A model generated the notes under the pieces. That model was given only the letters and a program-made list of their open reading frames with translations. It was not told the DNA's origin and made no database searches. A stretch of 64,000 bases of DNA, from the NCBI RefSeq assembly GCF_902729445.1, contig NZ_CACVCE010000034.1:1-64000 (forward strand), written 5' to 3'. This document shows positions 34,694-43,121 of this stretch, piece after piece. Source of the stretch: Magnetospirillum sp902729445. Its GTDB lineage: Bacteria; Pseudomonadota; Alphaproteobacteria; Rhodospirillales; Magnetospirillaceae. The translations under genes and the position numbers were made by a program. The number at the start of each line of letters is the position of its first letter. Position 1 is the first letter of the stretch.

Positions 34694-37510
34694 ATGCGCC
34701 GCCTTGCCTTGATCGCCGTCCTGACCACGCCGCTGACCGTGGCCGCCGCACCTGCCCTGGCGGTCGGCGCCGGCGAGATCGGCGGCTGGGGCGACGCCTG
34801 GGGCGAAGACCAGGCCCCCAACCCGGCACAGCCGTCCCGACCCCGTGCGACCATCCCGGCCGCCCAGCCGGCCGCTCCGGTCGCCGCCCCGCAGCCCGCG
34901 CCAGCGCCAGCCCCGGTCCAACCCGGCGGATGGGGGCAGGCCTGGGGCGAGGAATCCGCTCCCGAACCGGCTCCGGCCCGTACCCGCGCCGCGATTCCGG
35001 CGGCTAGGCCGGTCGCGCCGATAGCCCCGATGGCGCCGGCCCCGATCGCTGCGCCCGCGCCGGTCCAACCCGGCGGCTGGGGCCAGGCCTGGGGGGACGA
35101 CGGGGTTCCGGAACCGCCACAGCCGCGCCGGGCGACCATTCCGGCGACGGCGCCGACATTTCCGACGGCATCGACACCGGTCGCCGCCGCGCCAAGGGCT
35201 CCGGCCGCATCGGCTTCGGACATTCGCGGATGGGGCGACGCCTGGAACGACGACGCCCCGGCCGAACCCGGGCAGACGAACCGACCGGTGCGTCCGGTCT
35301 CGGTTCAGCCGGCTGCCGCCGAGCCCGAGGCCGCCCCCAAGGCGCCGCGGCCAATGGCGCCGGCGACCCAGGACAGCGTTGATGGCGACGAGGCCGAGGA
35401 GCCGGTCCGCCTGACCGCCGACCAGATCATCCACGACCGCGAATTGGGCATCGTCACCGCCAAGGGCCGGGTCGAGGTGGGGCAGACCGGCCGGACCCTG
35501 ATCGCCGATACCTTGAGCTACAACCTCAAGCACGACGTGATGACGGCGTCGGGTAACGTCACCCTGGTCGAACCGACCGGCGACACCATGTTCGCCGAGT
35601 ATTTCGAGCTGACCGGGGACCTGAAGGATGGCGTCGGCAAGGAATTGCGCGTGCTGTTGTCCGATCGCTCGCGCATGGCGGCGGCCAGCGGCATCCGCTC
35701 GGGCGGCAACCGCACCGACTTCGACAAGGCGGTCTACACCGCCTGCGAGCCGTGCCGGAACCAGCCCGACCGCCGCCCGCTGTGGGAAGCCAAGGCGGTC
35801 CGCATCACCCATGACCAGGAAGCCCAGGTCATCGAATATCGCGATGCCTGGCTGGAACTGGCCGGCATCCCGGTGGCCTACACCCCCTATCTGTCGCACC
35901 CCGATCCGACGGTGAAGCGCAAAAGCGGCCTGCTGGCTCCGACCATGGGCTTGTCGTCAAGCCTGGGCGCCAACATCACCGTTCCCTATTTCTGGGCGAT
36001 CGCCGACAATCAGGACATCACATTCTCGCCGCGCTTCCTGTTCCCCAGTTCGACGGCCACCAAGGTCAGCACTCCCGAGACGCTGGACGACGCCCAAGAC
36101 AGCGTGCTGCAACGCGTCGTGCTGGCGGGCAATCACCGCTGGATCGGGCGTTCCGGCGAAGCCACGACGAACGCCTCGCTGACCCAGGATCGCCACACCG
36201 CCGCGACCCGTGGCCATATCGATTCCGAAGGCCGGTTCGACCTCGACCGAACCTGGCGGGCGGGCTATCAGTTGCAGCGGACGTCGGACGGCACCTATAA
36301 CAGCCTTTACGGCTACCCGATCAACAGCAACCGCCCGTGGTTGACCACCCGCCCCTATCTGGAAGGGTTCGGGCGTCGCAACTACGCCCTGGTCGAGGCG
36401 ATGGCGTTCCAGGGGCTGCGCCCAACCGACGATGACGACACCTCGCCGCTGGTCCTGCCCCACGCGATGTTCAGCCACCAGTCGCACCCCAATTCGCGAG
36501 GCGCCTTTTGGACCGTCGATAGCGACATGCTGGCCTACAACAGGCTGGACGGCGTTTCCGCACGACGCCTGTCGTCCAATGTCGCCTGGAACCGCCCATT
36601 CCGGGGCAAGCAAGGCGACCTGACCGACGTGTCGGTGTCATTGCGCGGCGACGGCTACCATTCCGACCATCTGAACGAGAACCAGGGCTCGGCGACCGCA
36701 GGGCGTGTCGTCCCGCAGGTGGCGGCGAATTGGCGCTACCCCTTCGTCCGCGACAGCGCCACGATGCCGCAGATCATCGAGCCGATGGTGATGGTCGCGG
36801 CCAGCCCCAACGGCAACAATCCGCGCTCGATTCCCAACGAGGACTCGCTGGACAGCGAGTTGGACGACGTCAACATCCTGCGTGCCAACCGCAAGACCGG
36901 ACTGGACCGGGTCGAGGGCGGTCTGCGCGGCGGCTACGGGCTGCGCTGGAGCGCCCATCCGCGCCGGCTGGGCTATGTCGCCGCCCAGGTCGCACAAGGC
37001 TGGCGGGCGCACGCCGACTCGACCTATTCCGAGCGATCCGGTTTCGGCGACAACCTTTCCGACTATGTCGCCCGCTTCGATTATGCGCCGACCGGCAACA
37101 TCTCGTTCCTCAATCGCGTTCGGTTGGACAAGGAGACCGCCGAGGTCCGCCGCAACGAAACGCGGATCAGCGTCGGCAGCCCGATCTTGCGGGCCGATGT
37201 CAGCTACTACCGCTTCGACACCACCGAGAGCGAGAACCTGACCTTCCCGTCCAAGCAGGTGGTGACCTATACCCTGAGCTCGCAAATGACCCGACACTGG
37301 GCGGCGCAGGCCAGCGCGGCCTCGGACCTGTCGGACAATGGTGGGCCGCTGGGATGGGCGACCAAGCTGATCTATTCGGACGAGTGCTTCGCCTTCGTCA
37401 CCAATTTCCGCCGATCCTACATTCATGACCGCGACATCTTGGCCGGCTATGAATTGACCTTCAACGTCGTCTTCAGGACTTTGGGCGACGTGCCGTTCAA
37501 CGTATTCTGA
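34694..37510 (+). CDS. lptD: LPS-assembly protein LptD with N-terminal WG repeats
   Basis: A 938-residue outer-membrane LPS translocon. The signal peptide ends near residue 23. Then comes an unusual Pro/Ala-rich region with four copies of (G/R)GWG(D/Q)AW at about 30, 78, 127 and 179. The beta-taco (OstA) domain is about 238-360 (ADTLSYNLKHDVMTASGNV) and the 26-strand barrel fills the rest. CEPC near residue 350 and a single Cys near the C terminus (SDECFAF) offer disulfide partners, as expected for LptD. It starts 17 nt after lptF and is followed by surA, the chaperone LptD needs. Confidence 0.95.
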   Translation: MRRLALIAVLTTPLTVAAAPALAVGAGEIGGWGDAWGEDQAPNPAQPSRPRATIPAAQPAAPVAAPQPAPAPAPVQPGGWGQAWGEESAPEPAPARTRAAIPAARPVAPIAPMAPAPIAAPAPVQPGGWGQAWGDDGVPEPPQPRRATIPATAPTFPTASTPVAAAPRAPAASASDIRGWGDAWNDDAPAEPGQTNRPVRPVSVQPAAAEPEAAPKAPRPMAPATQDSVDGDEAEEPVRLTADQIIHDRELGIVTAKGRVEVGQTGRTLIADTLSYNLKHDVMTASGNVTLVEPTGDTMFAEYFELTGDLKDGVGKELRVLLSDRSRMAAASGIRSGGNRTDFDKAVYTACEPCRNQPDRRPLWEAKAVRITHDQEAQVIEYRDAWLELAGIPVAYTPYLSHPDPTVKRKSGLLAPTMGLSSSLGANITVPYFWAIADNQDITFSPRFLFPSSTATKVSTPETLDDAQDSVLQRVVLAGNHRWIGRSGEATTNASLTQDRHTAATRGHIDSEGRFDLDRTWRAGYQLQRTSDGTYNSLYGYPINSNRPWLTTRPYLEGFGRRNYALVEAMAFQGLRPTDDDDTSPLVLPHAMFSHQSHPNSRGAFWTVDSDMLAYNRLDGVSARRLSSNVAWNRPFRGKQGDLTDVSVSLRGDGYHSDHLNENQGSATAGRVVPQVAANWRYPFVRDSATMPQIIEPMVMVAASPNGNNPRSIPNEDSLDSELDDVNILRANRKTGLDRVEGGLRGGYGLRWSAHPRRLGYVAAQVAQGWRAHADSTYSERSGFGDNLSDYVARFDYAPTGNISFLNRVRLDKETAEVRRNETRISVGSPILRADVSYYRFDTTESENLTFPSKQVVTYTLSSQMTRHWAAQASAASDLSDNGGPLGWATKLIYSDECFAFVTNFRRSYIHDRDILAGYELTFNVVFRTLGDVPFNVF

Positions 37511-37556
37511 CGATCGGACCGTCGCAATCGACGGTGCGCCAAGGTAAGGGTGACCC

Positions 37557-38825
37557 ATGTTCCGCCGCTTGATCCTGTCCTTGACATTGTTGGCGCCGCT
37601 GGCCTTCGCCGCCTCGGCCGGGGCGCAAGACTTCGACCGCGTCGCCGCCGTGGTGAACGACGAGGCGATTTCGCTTCACGATGTCATCGCCCGGGTCAGG
37701 CTGTCGCTGGTTTCGGCCAACATCCCCGACAATGTCGACAACCGCCGCCGCGTCGTGCCGCAGGTCGTGCGCAAGATGATCGACGAACGCCTGCAGATGC
37801 AGGAGGCCAATCGTCTGAAGATATCGATCACCGCCGGCGACATCGACACCGGCATCGGCATGATCGAGCAGCAAAACCGCATGCCCAAGGGCACATTGAT
37901 CGCCAACCTGACGCGGCAGGGGATCGAGGCCACCACCATCCGCGAACAGATTCGCGCCGACCTGACCTGGATGCGGCTGATGACCCGGGCGATCCAGCCG
38001 CAGATTCGCGTCGGCGAGGAAGAAATCACCGACCGGTTCGAGATCATGCGCGCCCGCCAGGGGCAGCCGGAATCGCTGCTGGCCGAAATTTACCTGCCGG
38101 TCGATTCCGCCGCCGCCGAGGACGAGGCCAAGCGACTGGGCGAAGGCCTGATCGAGCAGTTGCGCGCCGGCACCCCTTTCGCGGTCCTGGCCCGGCAATT
38201 CTCGCGCGCGCCGACCGCCGCCAATGGCGGCACCATGGGATGGATGAACGAGACCAGCCTGGACGAGGAGGTGGCCACCATCGCCGCCAAGCTGACCAAG
38301 GGACAGGTGTCACCCTTGACCCGCACCTCCAGCGGCTTTCATATCATCGCCCTGATCGACCAACGGGTCGCCGGCCAGTTCGTCGATCCCGAGGCCAGCA
38401 CCGTCACCTATTCGCGCATGGTCCTGCCGATGCCGCAGGGGCCAGGGGCGCCGCCGCGCCCGCAATTGCTGGCCCAAGCCGCCAAGGTCTCGGCCGGGGC
38501 CAAGACCTGCGCCGAGTTCGACACCAACGCCCACCGGATCGGCGCCCTCAAGGTTGAACGGATCGGTCCGTCCGCCTTGTCGTCGCTGAATGCGGAAACC
38601 CGCCAGATCCTGATGGCGGTCGCGGTCAACCAGATCACCCAGCCCAACCTGACCACCGACGGCATCCAGGTGATGATGGTTTGTTCGCGCGACGACGCGA
38701 CCAAGGTCGCCGGCCTGACCCGCGATCAGGTCCGTCGGACCATCGAGGACGAGCGCATGGACATGCTTTCGCGCCGCTATCTGCGCGATCTGCGCCGCCA
38801 GGCCTTCATCGACGTCCGCCTGTGA
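37557..38825 (+). CDS. surA: periplasmic chaperone/peptidyl-prolyl isomerase SurA
   Basis: Escorts unfolded outer-membrane proteins, including LptD, through the periplasm. It has 422 residues: signal peptide (AASAGAQ), N-terminal chaperone domain (about 25-165, RVAAVVNDEAISLHDV), a parvulin domain with FAVLARQFSRAPTAANGG and GWMNETSLDEEV, and a partial second PPIase/C-terminal segment (IGALKVERIGPSALSSL, AVNQITQP). It sits directly after lptD, and its stop overlaps the pdxA start (TGATG). Confidence 0.94.
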   Translation: MFRRLILSLTLLAPLAFAASAGAQDFDRVAAVVNDEAISLHDVIARVRLSLVSANIPDNVDNRRRVVPQVVRKMIDERLQMQEANRLKISITAGDIDTGIGMIEQQNRMPKGTLIANLTRQGIEATTIREQIRADLTWMRLMTRAIQPQIRVGEEEITDRFEIMRARQGQPESLLAEIYLPVDSAAAEDEAKRLGEGLIEQLRAGTPFAVLARQFSRAPTAANGGTMGWMNETSLDEEVATIAAKLTKGQVSPLTRTSSGFHIIALIDQRVAGQFVDPEASTVTYSRMVLPMPQGPGAPPRPQLLAQAAKVSAGAKTCAEFDTNAHRIGALKVERIGPSALSSLNAETRQILMAVAVNQITQPNLTTDGIQVMMVCSRDDATKVAGLTRDQVRRTIEDERMDMLSRRYLRDLRRQAFIDVRL

Positions 38826-39829
38826 TGATCGCCCCGCTGGCCGTGACCATGGGCGAGCCCGCCGGCATCGGCGGCGACATCGCCCTGAAGGCTTGGCTGC
38901 GGCGAAGCGAGGGCTTGCCCCCCTTTTTCATGATCGACCAGCCCGACCGCCTGCGGACACTGGCGGCCCGGCTGGGCCTGGACTGCCCGATCGTCACCAT
39001 CGCCGACCCGGCCCAGGCCGCCGACATTTTCGCCCAGGCCCTGCCGGTGCTGGCGCTCGACCTGCCGGCCATGGTCCGCCCCGGGTATCCCGACCCGGCC
39101 AATGCCGGCGCCGTCGCCCGCGCCATCAGTTGGGCGGTGGAATTATGCACTGCGGGCCGGGCGTCGGCACTGGTCACCAACCCGATTCACAAGGCGGTGA
39201 TGTACCAGGGCGGGTTCACCTTTCCCGGTCACACGGAATACCTGGCCCATCTGGCCGGCCTGGACGGTCACGAGGTGATGATGCTGGCCTGCCCCGGCTT
39301 GCGGGTGGTGCCGGTGACCATCCATGTCGCCCTGACCGAGGCGATCCGCCTGCTGAGCCGCGAATTGATCGTCTCGGTCGGCACCCAGACCGCCCGCGCG
39401 CTCCGGGTCGATTTCGGCCTGGCCCTTCCGCGTCTGGCGGTGGCCGGGCTCAACCCCCACGCCGGCGAGGATGGCGGAATGGGACGCGAGGACATCGACA
39501 TCGTCGCCCCGGCCATCGCCGACCTGCGGGCCGCCGGCATCGACGCGTTCGGTCCGCTGCCATCCGACACCTTGTTCCATGCCCGCGCCCGCCAGACCTA
39601 CGACGCGGTGCTGTGCATGTATCACGACCAGGCGCTGATCCCCATCAAGACCATCGATTTCGACGGCGGCGTCAACATCACCCTGGGCTTGCCGTTCGTG
39701 CGCACCTCGCCCGACCACGGCACCGCGTTTGCGCTGGCCGGCACCGGCCAGGCGGTCGAAACCAGCTTGATGGCGGCCATCAGGACCGCCGCCGAGATCG
39801 CGGCCAACCGGGCCGCTGCCTTGTCATGA
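38825..39829 (+). CDS. pdxA: 4-hydroxythreonine-4-phosphate dehydrogenase
   Basis: NAD-dependent oxidation/decarboxylation of 4-phosphohydroxy-L-threonine in pyridoxal-5'-phosphate synthesis. It has 334 residues. Typical blocks: LAVTMGEPAGIGGDIALKA, VTNPIHKAVMYQGGFTFPGH, TEYLAHLAG, the metal His/Asp region AGLNPHAGEDGGMGRED, PSDTLFHARARQTYDAVL and MYHDQALIPIKTI. The start shares one base with the surA stop, and its own stop overlaps rsmA by ATGA. The surA-pdxA-rsmA order is widespread in proteobacteria. Confidence 0.96.
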   Translation: MIAPLAVTMGEPAGIGGDIALKAWLRRSEGLPPFFMIDQPDRLRTLAARLGLDCPIVTIADPAQAADIFAQALPVLALDLPAMVRPGYPDPANAGAVARAISWAVELCTAGRASALVTNPIHKAVMYQGGFTFPGHTEYLAHLAGLDGHEVMMLACPGLRVVPVTIHVALTEAIRLLSRELIVSVGTQTARALRVDFGLALPRLAVAGLNPHAGEDGGMGREDIDIVAPAIADLRAAGIDAFGPLPSDTLFHARARQTYDAVLCMYHDQALIPIKTIDFDGGVNITLGLPFVRTSPDHGTAFALAGTGQAVETSLMAAIRTAAEIAANRAAALS

Positions 39830-40647
39830 CCGACCGGCTTCCTCCGTTGCGCGAGGTGATCGCCGCCCATGGGCTGGCGGCGCGCAAGTCGCTGGGGCAG
39901 CACTTCCTGCTCGACCTCAACCTGACCGGCCGCATCGCGCGGGCGGCCGGCGATCTGGCCGTTGGCACCACCATCGAGATCGGCCCCGGTCCCGGCGGCC
40001 TGACCCGCGCGCTGCTGGATTGCGGCACCCGCCGCCTGATCGTCATCGAGCGCGACGACCGCGCCATCGCCATTCAATCCGAAATCGCCGAAGCCTATCC
40101 CGGTCAGTTGGAGATCATCGCCGGCGACGCGCTGGAGATCGATGCCGCCAGCCTGGGCGAGGCGCCACGGCGCATCGTCGCCAACCTGCCCTACAACATC
40201 TCGACGGTGCTGCTGTTGCAATGGCTGCGCCAGGCCAGCGCCTTCGAAAGCCTGACCTTGATGTTCCAGAAAGAGGTGGTGGACCGCCTGGCAGCAGGGC
40301 CCCGTTCCCCCGATTACGGCCGCCTGTCGGTGATCACCCAGTGGCTGTGCGAGGTCCGGCCCTTGTTCAACATCGATCGTCGCGCCTTTACGCCGCCGCC
40401 CAACGTGATGTCGACGGTGGTGCAGTTGATTCCACGCCCGGCGCCGTTGGCCCCGGCCCGGCTGGAGGTCCTGGAACGGGTCACCGCCGCCGCCTTCGGG
40501 CAGCGCCGCAAGATGCTGCGGTCCAGTCTGAAAGCGCTGGGCGACGCCGAGGCGATCCTGGCCGCCGCGGCCATCCCGCCTACGCGCCGAGCAGAAGAAT
40601 TGAGCGTCGCCGAGTTCTGCACAATCGCGCAAGTTGTTGGATCATAA
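39826..40647 (+). CDS. rsmA: 16S rRNA (adenine1518/1519-N6)-dimethyltransferase
   Basis: KsgA/RsmA dimethylates A1518 and A1519 in helix 45 of 16S rRNA late in 30S assembly. It has 273 residues. The SAM site is IEIGPGPGGLTRALL, the acidic ribose-binding residue is in VIERDDRAI, and catalysis uses the NLPYNIST motif (NLPY). KSLGQHFLLD at the N terminus is a family mark. It overlaps pdxA by ATGA. A gap of 52 nt separates it from the large Pro/Ala-rich gene. Confidence 0.96.
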   Translation: MTDRLPPLREVIAAHGLAARKSLGQHFLLDLNLTGRIARAAGDLAVGTTIEIGPGPGGLTRALLDCGTRRLIVIERDDRAIAIQSEIAEAYPGQLEIIAGDALEIDAASLGEAPRRIVANLPYNISTVLLLQWLRQASAFESLTLMFQKEVVDRLAAGPRSPDYGRLSVITQWLCEVRPLFNIDRRAFTPPPNVMSTVVQLIPRPAPLAPARLEVLERVTAAAFGQRRKMLRSSLKALGDAEAILAAAAIPPTRRAEELSVAEFCTIAQVVGS

Positions 40648-40699
40648 ACTTTCCGGTAACCGACCCTGGGCTAATAGTCCATAGGGAGTAAGGGGACCA

Positions 40700-43066
40700 A
40701 TGGGCTATCATTTGGCAATGCGCGGAAAACCCGACCGAGCCGGGTTCTTGCCGCCTGCCGATATCGTCGGCATGCCGGCAGACCATTTGACGGAACTCCT
40801 TGACCAAGTCCTGGCCGAGGACGAGCCGGCGCGCCCACGCCCGTCATCAAGCGGATTGCTCGCCGTTGCCGAGGCGGCGGCGCAGAACCTGCCCGACAAG
40901 TTTTCCGACGACGATTCCCTCCCGTCTTTGCCCGACATCGATCCCGACCTGTTGCCACAATTGCGGATCGCCCACGCGGTCCTGTCCAATCCCGACCTGA
41001 TCGACGGCGCGGGTGCCGATGCCGGCACCATCCTCGTCGAAGCCCCCCAATGGAACCGGCCGGCGCCACCGCCGACCCGTTTCGCCCGCCGCAAGCAGGC
41101 GGCCCATGCCGCGCAGCCTCCGACCGCGGAGCCACCGCCGCCGCCGCCGCTCGCCATCAATTTGGCGCGCGAGGCAGAGGCGGCCCTGGTGCTGGCCGAG
41201 GTCGGAAGCCGGCCTCTGACCGCCCCCGGGGGGTGGACGGCCGAAACAGACGCCCCCGGCACGCTCGACTTCCCCGACGCGCCCCCGACCGACTATCCGG
41301 TGTCCCTTGACGCCGCGCTTGAATCGATGGCCCCCGAGGCCTCGGCCTTCATCCCTGCGGGCCAACCCACCGACATGGACCTGTTGGCGCCGGGAAGCGA
41401 CCTGCGCACCGAAAACCGCAGCGTGCAGCCTGTCCGGCGCCCACCGCCAACCCGACCCGGCCTGTCCGGCCCCGACTTCGACTTGTTGACGACGGTCGCG
41501 GCGGGAGAGACCGGTGGCGCACCCCAGAGCGACCCGGAAACGCCGCCTTCGCTATCGACGACCTTGGTCGCGCCGCCTCGGCCGGCTTTGACCAGCGCCG
41601 CGCCCCAGCCACTGCGGCGCCCCCCGGCAATGGAACCGGTTTCCGCCGAGCCCATCGAGGCACCCCCGCCGCCGCCACCGGCACCGCCCGCCACGATCGA
41701 GATGGTGGCCTCGCCCGTGCGAACACGCAAAAGGACCGTCGCCGCAAAGCCGGCCGCCCCCAGCCCGGCCGCGGCGGAGGCCGCGCCGCCTTTGGAACCG
41801 GCGGAGGCCGCGCCACCTTTGGAACCGGCGGAGGCCGCGCAACCTTTGCAACCGGCGAAGGCGCCCGCGCCGCCGCCATCCATCAAGGCCAGCCTGAAGC
41901 CGTCCCGGCGCCCCCCCGCGCCCAAAGCCGCCGCGGCCGAGCCGGCGCAATCCCCGCCCCCAGTTCCGGCCGCAGCGCCTGTGCCGGTGGTCGTCGCGCC
42001 GCCGCCTGCGGCATTGGCGCCTGCCGTCGGCCCGCTGGACCAGCCCGAGCCGCCGCCCGCGCGGGTGGTCGAGGCCCCCGTTCCGCCGCCTGTTATCGCT
42101 GCGGCAGCGCCGCCTGTGGCCGAGGCCGCCCCGCAACCCGCGGAACAAGCCCCCGCGCCAGCACCGGAGCCCGCGGCGCCCGAAGTGGCGCCCGATCCGG
42201 TCGCGCCCGAAGTGGCGCCTGATCCAATCGCGCCCGAAGTGGCGCCTGATCCAATCGCGGCCCCTTCGGATCAGCCGGAATCGGGCTTGGCCGCCTGGGC
42301 CGAGGCGATCATCGCCGCCAACCGCGACGCGTTCGGCGCACCCATCCCCCGCGTGGGATCAGGCGAGTTGCCGCCCAACCAGGAGGGGCTCGAGGCGTTG
42401 CTGGCCGATCCGCCGCCAGCCACCGACTTTGCCGCACTGGACCTGCTGACCGTCACCTGGGGCAAGGCTACGGCGGGATCGGATCGACGCGCGCTGTTGG
42501 CCACCGCCTACAATCTCAGCCGCAATTTCGGGCTGCCCGGCAAGCTGCCGATGGCGTCGTCGCGGGCGTGGCGGATGCTGGATGCCCGCCTGTTTCGCGC
42601 CGACATCTCGAACCAGCTCAGTCGGATCGCCAATTTCATCGCCGATTGGCAAAAGACCCAGAAGACCTTCCTGATCCTCGAACATGGCGAGATCGAGCTG
42701 ATCGAGTTCCTGTTCGAGTCGCTGGACCCGGCCACCGACCTTGACCAGATGGCGTCGGTGATGAATTTCAAGGTGCTGTCGAACCGGCGCATGGGCCTGA
42801 TCCGGCGCATTCCGTCGCGCCTGCGCAAAGAGGTCAATGCGATGTTGCCGGCCAGGCACCAGGACGCCTTGCTGATGCTGGCCCATTACAAGGCCCTGCT
42901 GGAACGTCTGGCCGACCCCAACGGATTCGCCCCCATCGTCGAGACGGCCTCGAAGATGCTGGAGGAGATCGACAAGCTGATGAAGACGGCCGCGGCAGCC
43001 GCCGCGCCGCAATTGCCGCCGGGCCAGCCCCCCGGCGGGGGCCAGGCCCTGGGACGGATCGGTTAG
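40700..43066 (+). CDS. large Pro/Ala-rich protein of unknown function
   Basis: A 788-residue protein with no signal peptide or membrane helix that I can see. Residues about 1-115 are acidic and partly ordered (DHLTELLDQVLAEDEPA, the DIDPDLLPQL region). Residues about 116-535 are Pro/Ala-rich, low complexity and surely disordered, including two sets of 9-residue tandem repeats. Residues about 536-788 form a conserved-looking helical domain (LAAWAEAIIAANRDAFGAP, SNQLSRIANFIADWQKTQK, FLFESLDPATDLDQMAS). I do not recognise a family. The ribosome site AGGGAG/AAGGGG precedes the ATG. A palindromic repeat follows the stop. Confidence 0.8.
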   Translation: MGYHLAMRGKPDRAGFLPPADIVGMPADHLTELLDQVLAEDEPARPRPSSSGLLAVAEAAAQNLPDKFSDDDSLPSLPDIDPDLLPQLRIAHAVLSNPDLIDGAGADAGTILVEAPQWNRPAPPPTRFARRKQAAHAAQPPTAEPPPPPPLAINLAREAEAALVLAEVGSRPLTAPGGWTAETDAPGTLDFPDAPPTDYPVSLDAALESMAPEASAFIPAGQPTDMDLLAPGSDLRTENRSVQPVRRPPPTRPGLSGPDFDLLTTVAAGETGGAPQSDPETPPSLSTTLVAPPRPALTSAAPQPLRRPPAMEPVSAEPIEAPPPPPPAPPATIEMVASPVRTRKRTVAAKPAAPSPAAAEAAPPLEPAEAAPPLEPAEAAQPLQPAKAPAPPPSIKASLKPSRRPPAPKAAAAEPAQSPPPVPAAAPVPVVVAPPPAALAPAVGPLDQPEPPPARVVEAPVPPPVIAAAAPPVAEAAPQPAEQAPAPAPEPAAPEVAPDPVAPEVAPDPIAPEVAPDPIAAPSDQPESGLAAWAEAIIAANRDAFGAPIPRVGSGELPPNQEGLEALLADPPPATDFAALDLLTVTWGKATAGSDRRALLATAYNLSRNFGLPGKLPMASSRAWRMLDARLFRADISNQLSRIANFIADWQKTQKTFLILEHGEIELIEFLFESLDPATDLDQMASVMNFKVLSNRRMGLIRRIPSRLRKEVNAMLPARHQDALLMLAHYKALLERLADPNGFAPIVETASKMLEEIDKLMKTAAAAAAPQLPPGQPPGGGQALGRIG
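41774..41854 (+). repeat. three 27-bp tandem repeats (AEAAPPLEP)
   Basis: In-frame units at 41774-41800, 41801-41827 and 41828-41854 encode AEAAPPLEP, AEAAPPLEP and AEAAQPLQP. Near-identity at the DNA level points to recent slippage or duplication within the disordered middle of the 40700-43066 gene. Confidence 0.9.
42176..42256 (+). repeat. three 27-bp tandem repeats (APEVAPDPI)
   Basis: In-frame units at 42176-42202, 42203-42229 and 42230-42256 encode APEVAPDPV, APEVAPDPI and APEVAPDPI. The last two are identical in DNA. This is a second, independent repeat expansion in the same disordered region. Confidence 0.9.
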
Positions 43067-43074
43067 GCCGTTCC

Positions 43075-43117
43075 CCGTGCAAAAGCACACTGAGCGAAGC
43101 GAAGGACTTTTGCACGG
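43075..43117. repeat. 43-bp palindromic repeat, second copy of the ynfA-element unit
   Basis: CCGTGCAAAAG (43075-43085) and CTTTTGCACGG (43107-43117) are perfect 11-bp arms. On the minus strand the loop region (TCCTTCGCTTCGCTCAGTG) is identical to the loop of the unit at 3693-3734. It lies between two convergent genes, 8 nt after one stop and 4 nt before the other, where it could stop transcription from both sides. Confidence 0.85.
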
Positions 43118-43121
43118 ACAC

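Noticed and set aside
41774..42256. Short direct repeats resembling a CRISPR or satellite array
   Set aside because: The 27-bp units are tandem without unique spacers, in frame, and encode Pro/Ala-rich peptide repeats. They are protein repeats, not an array.
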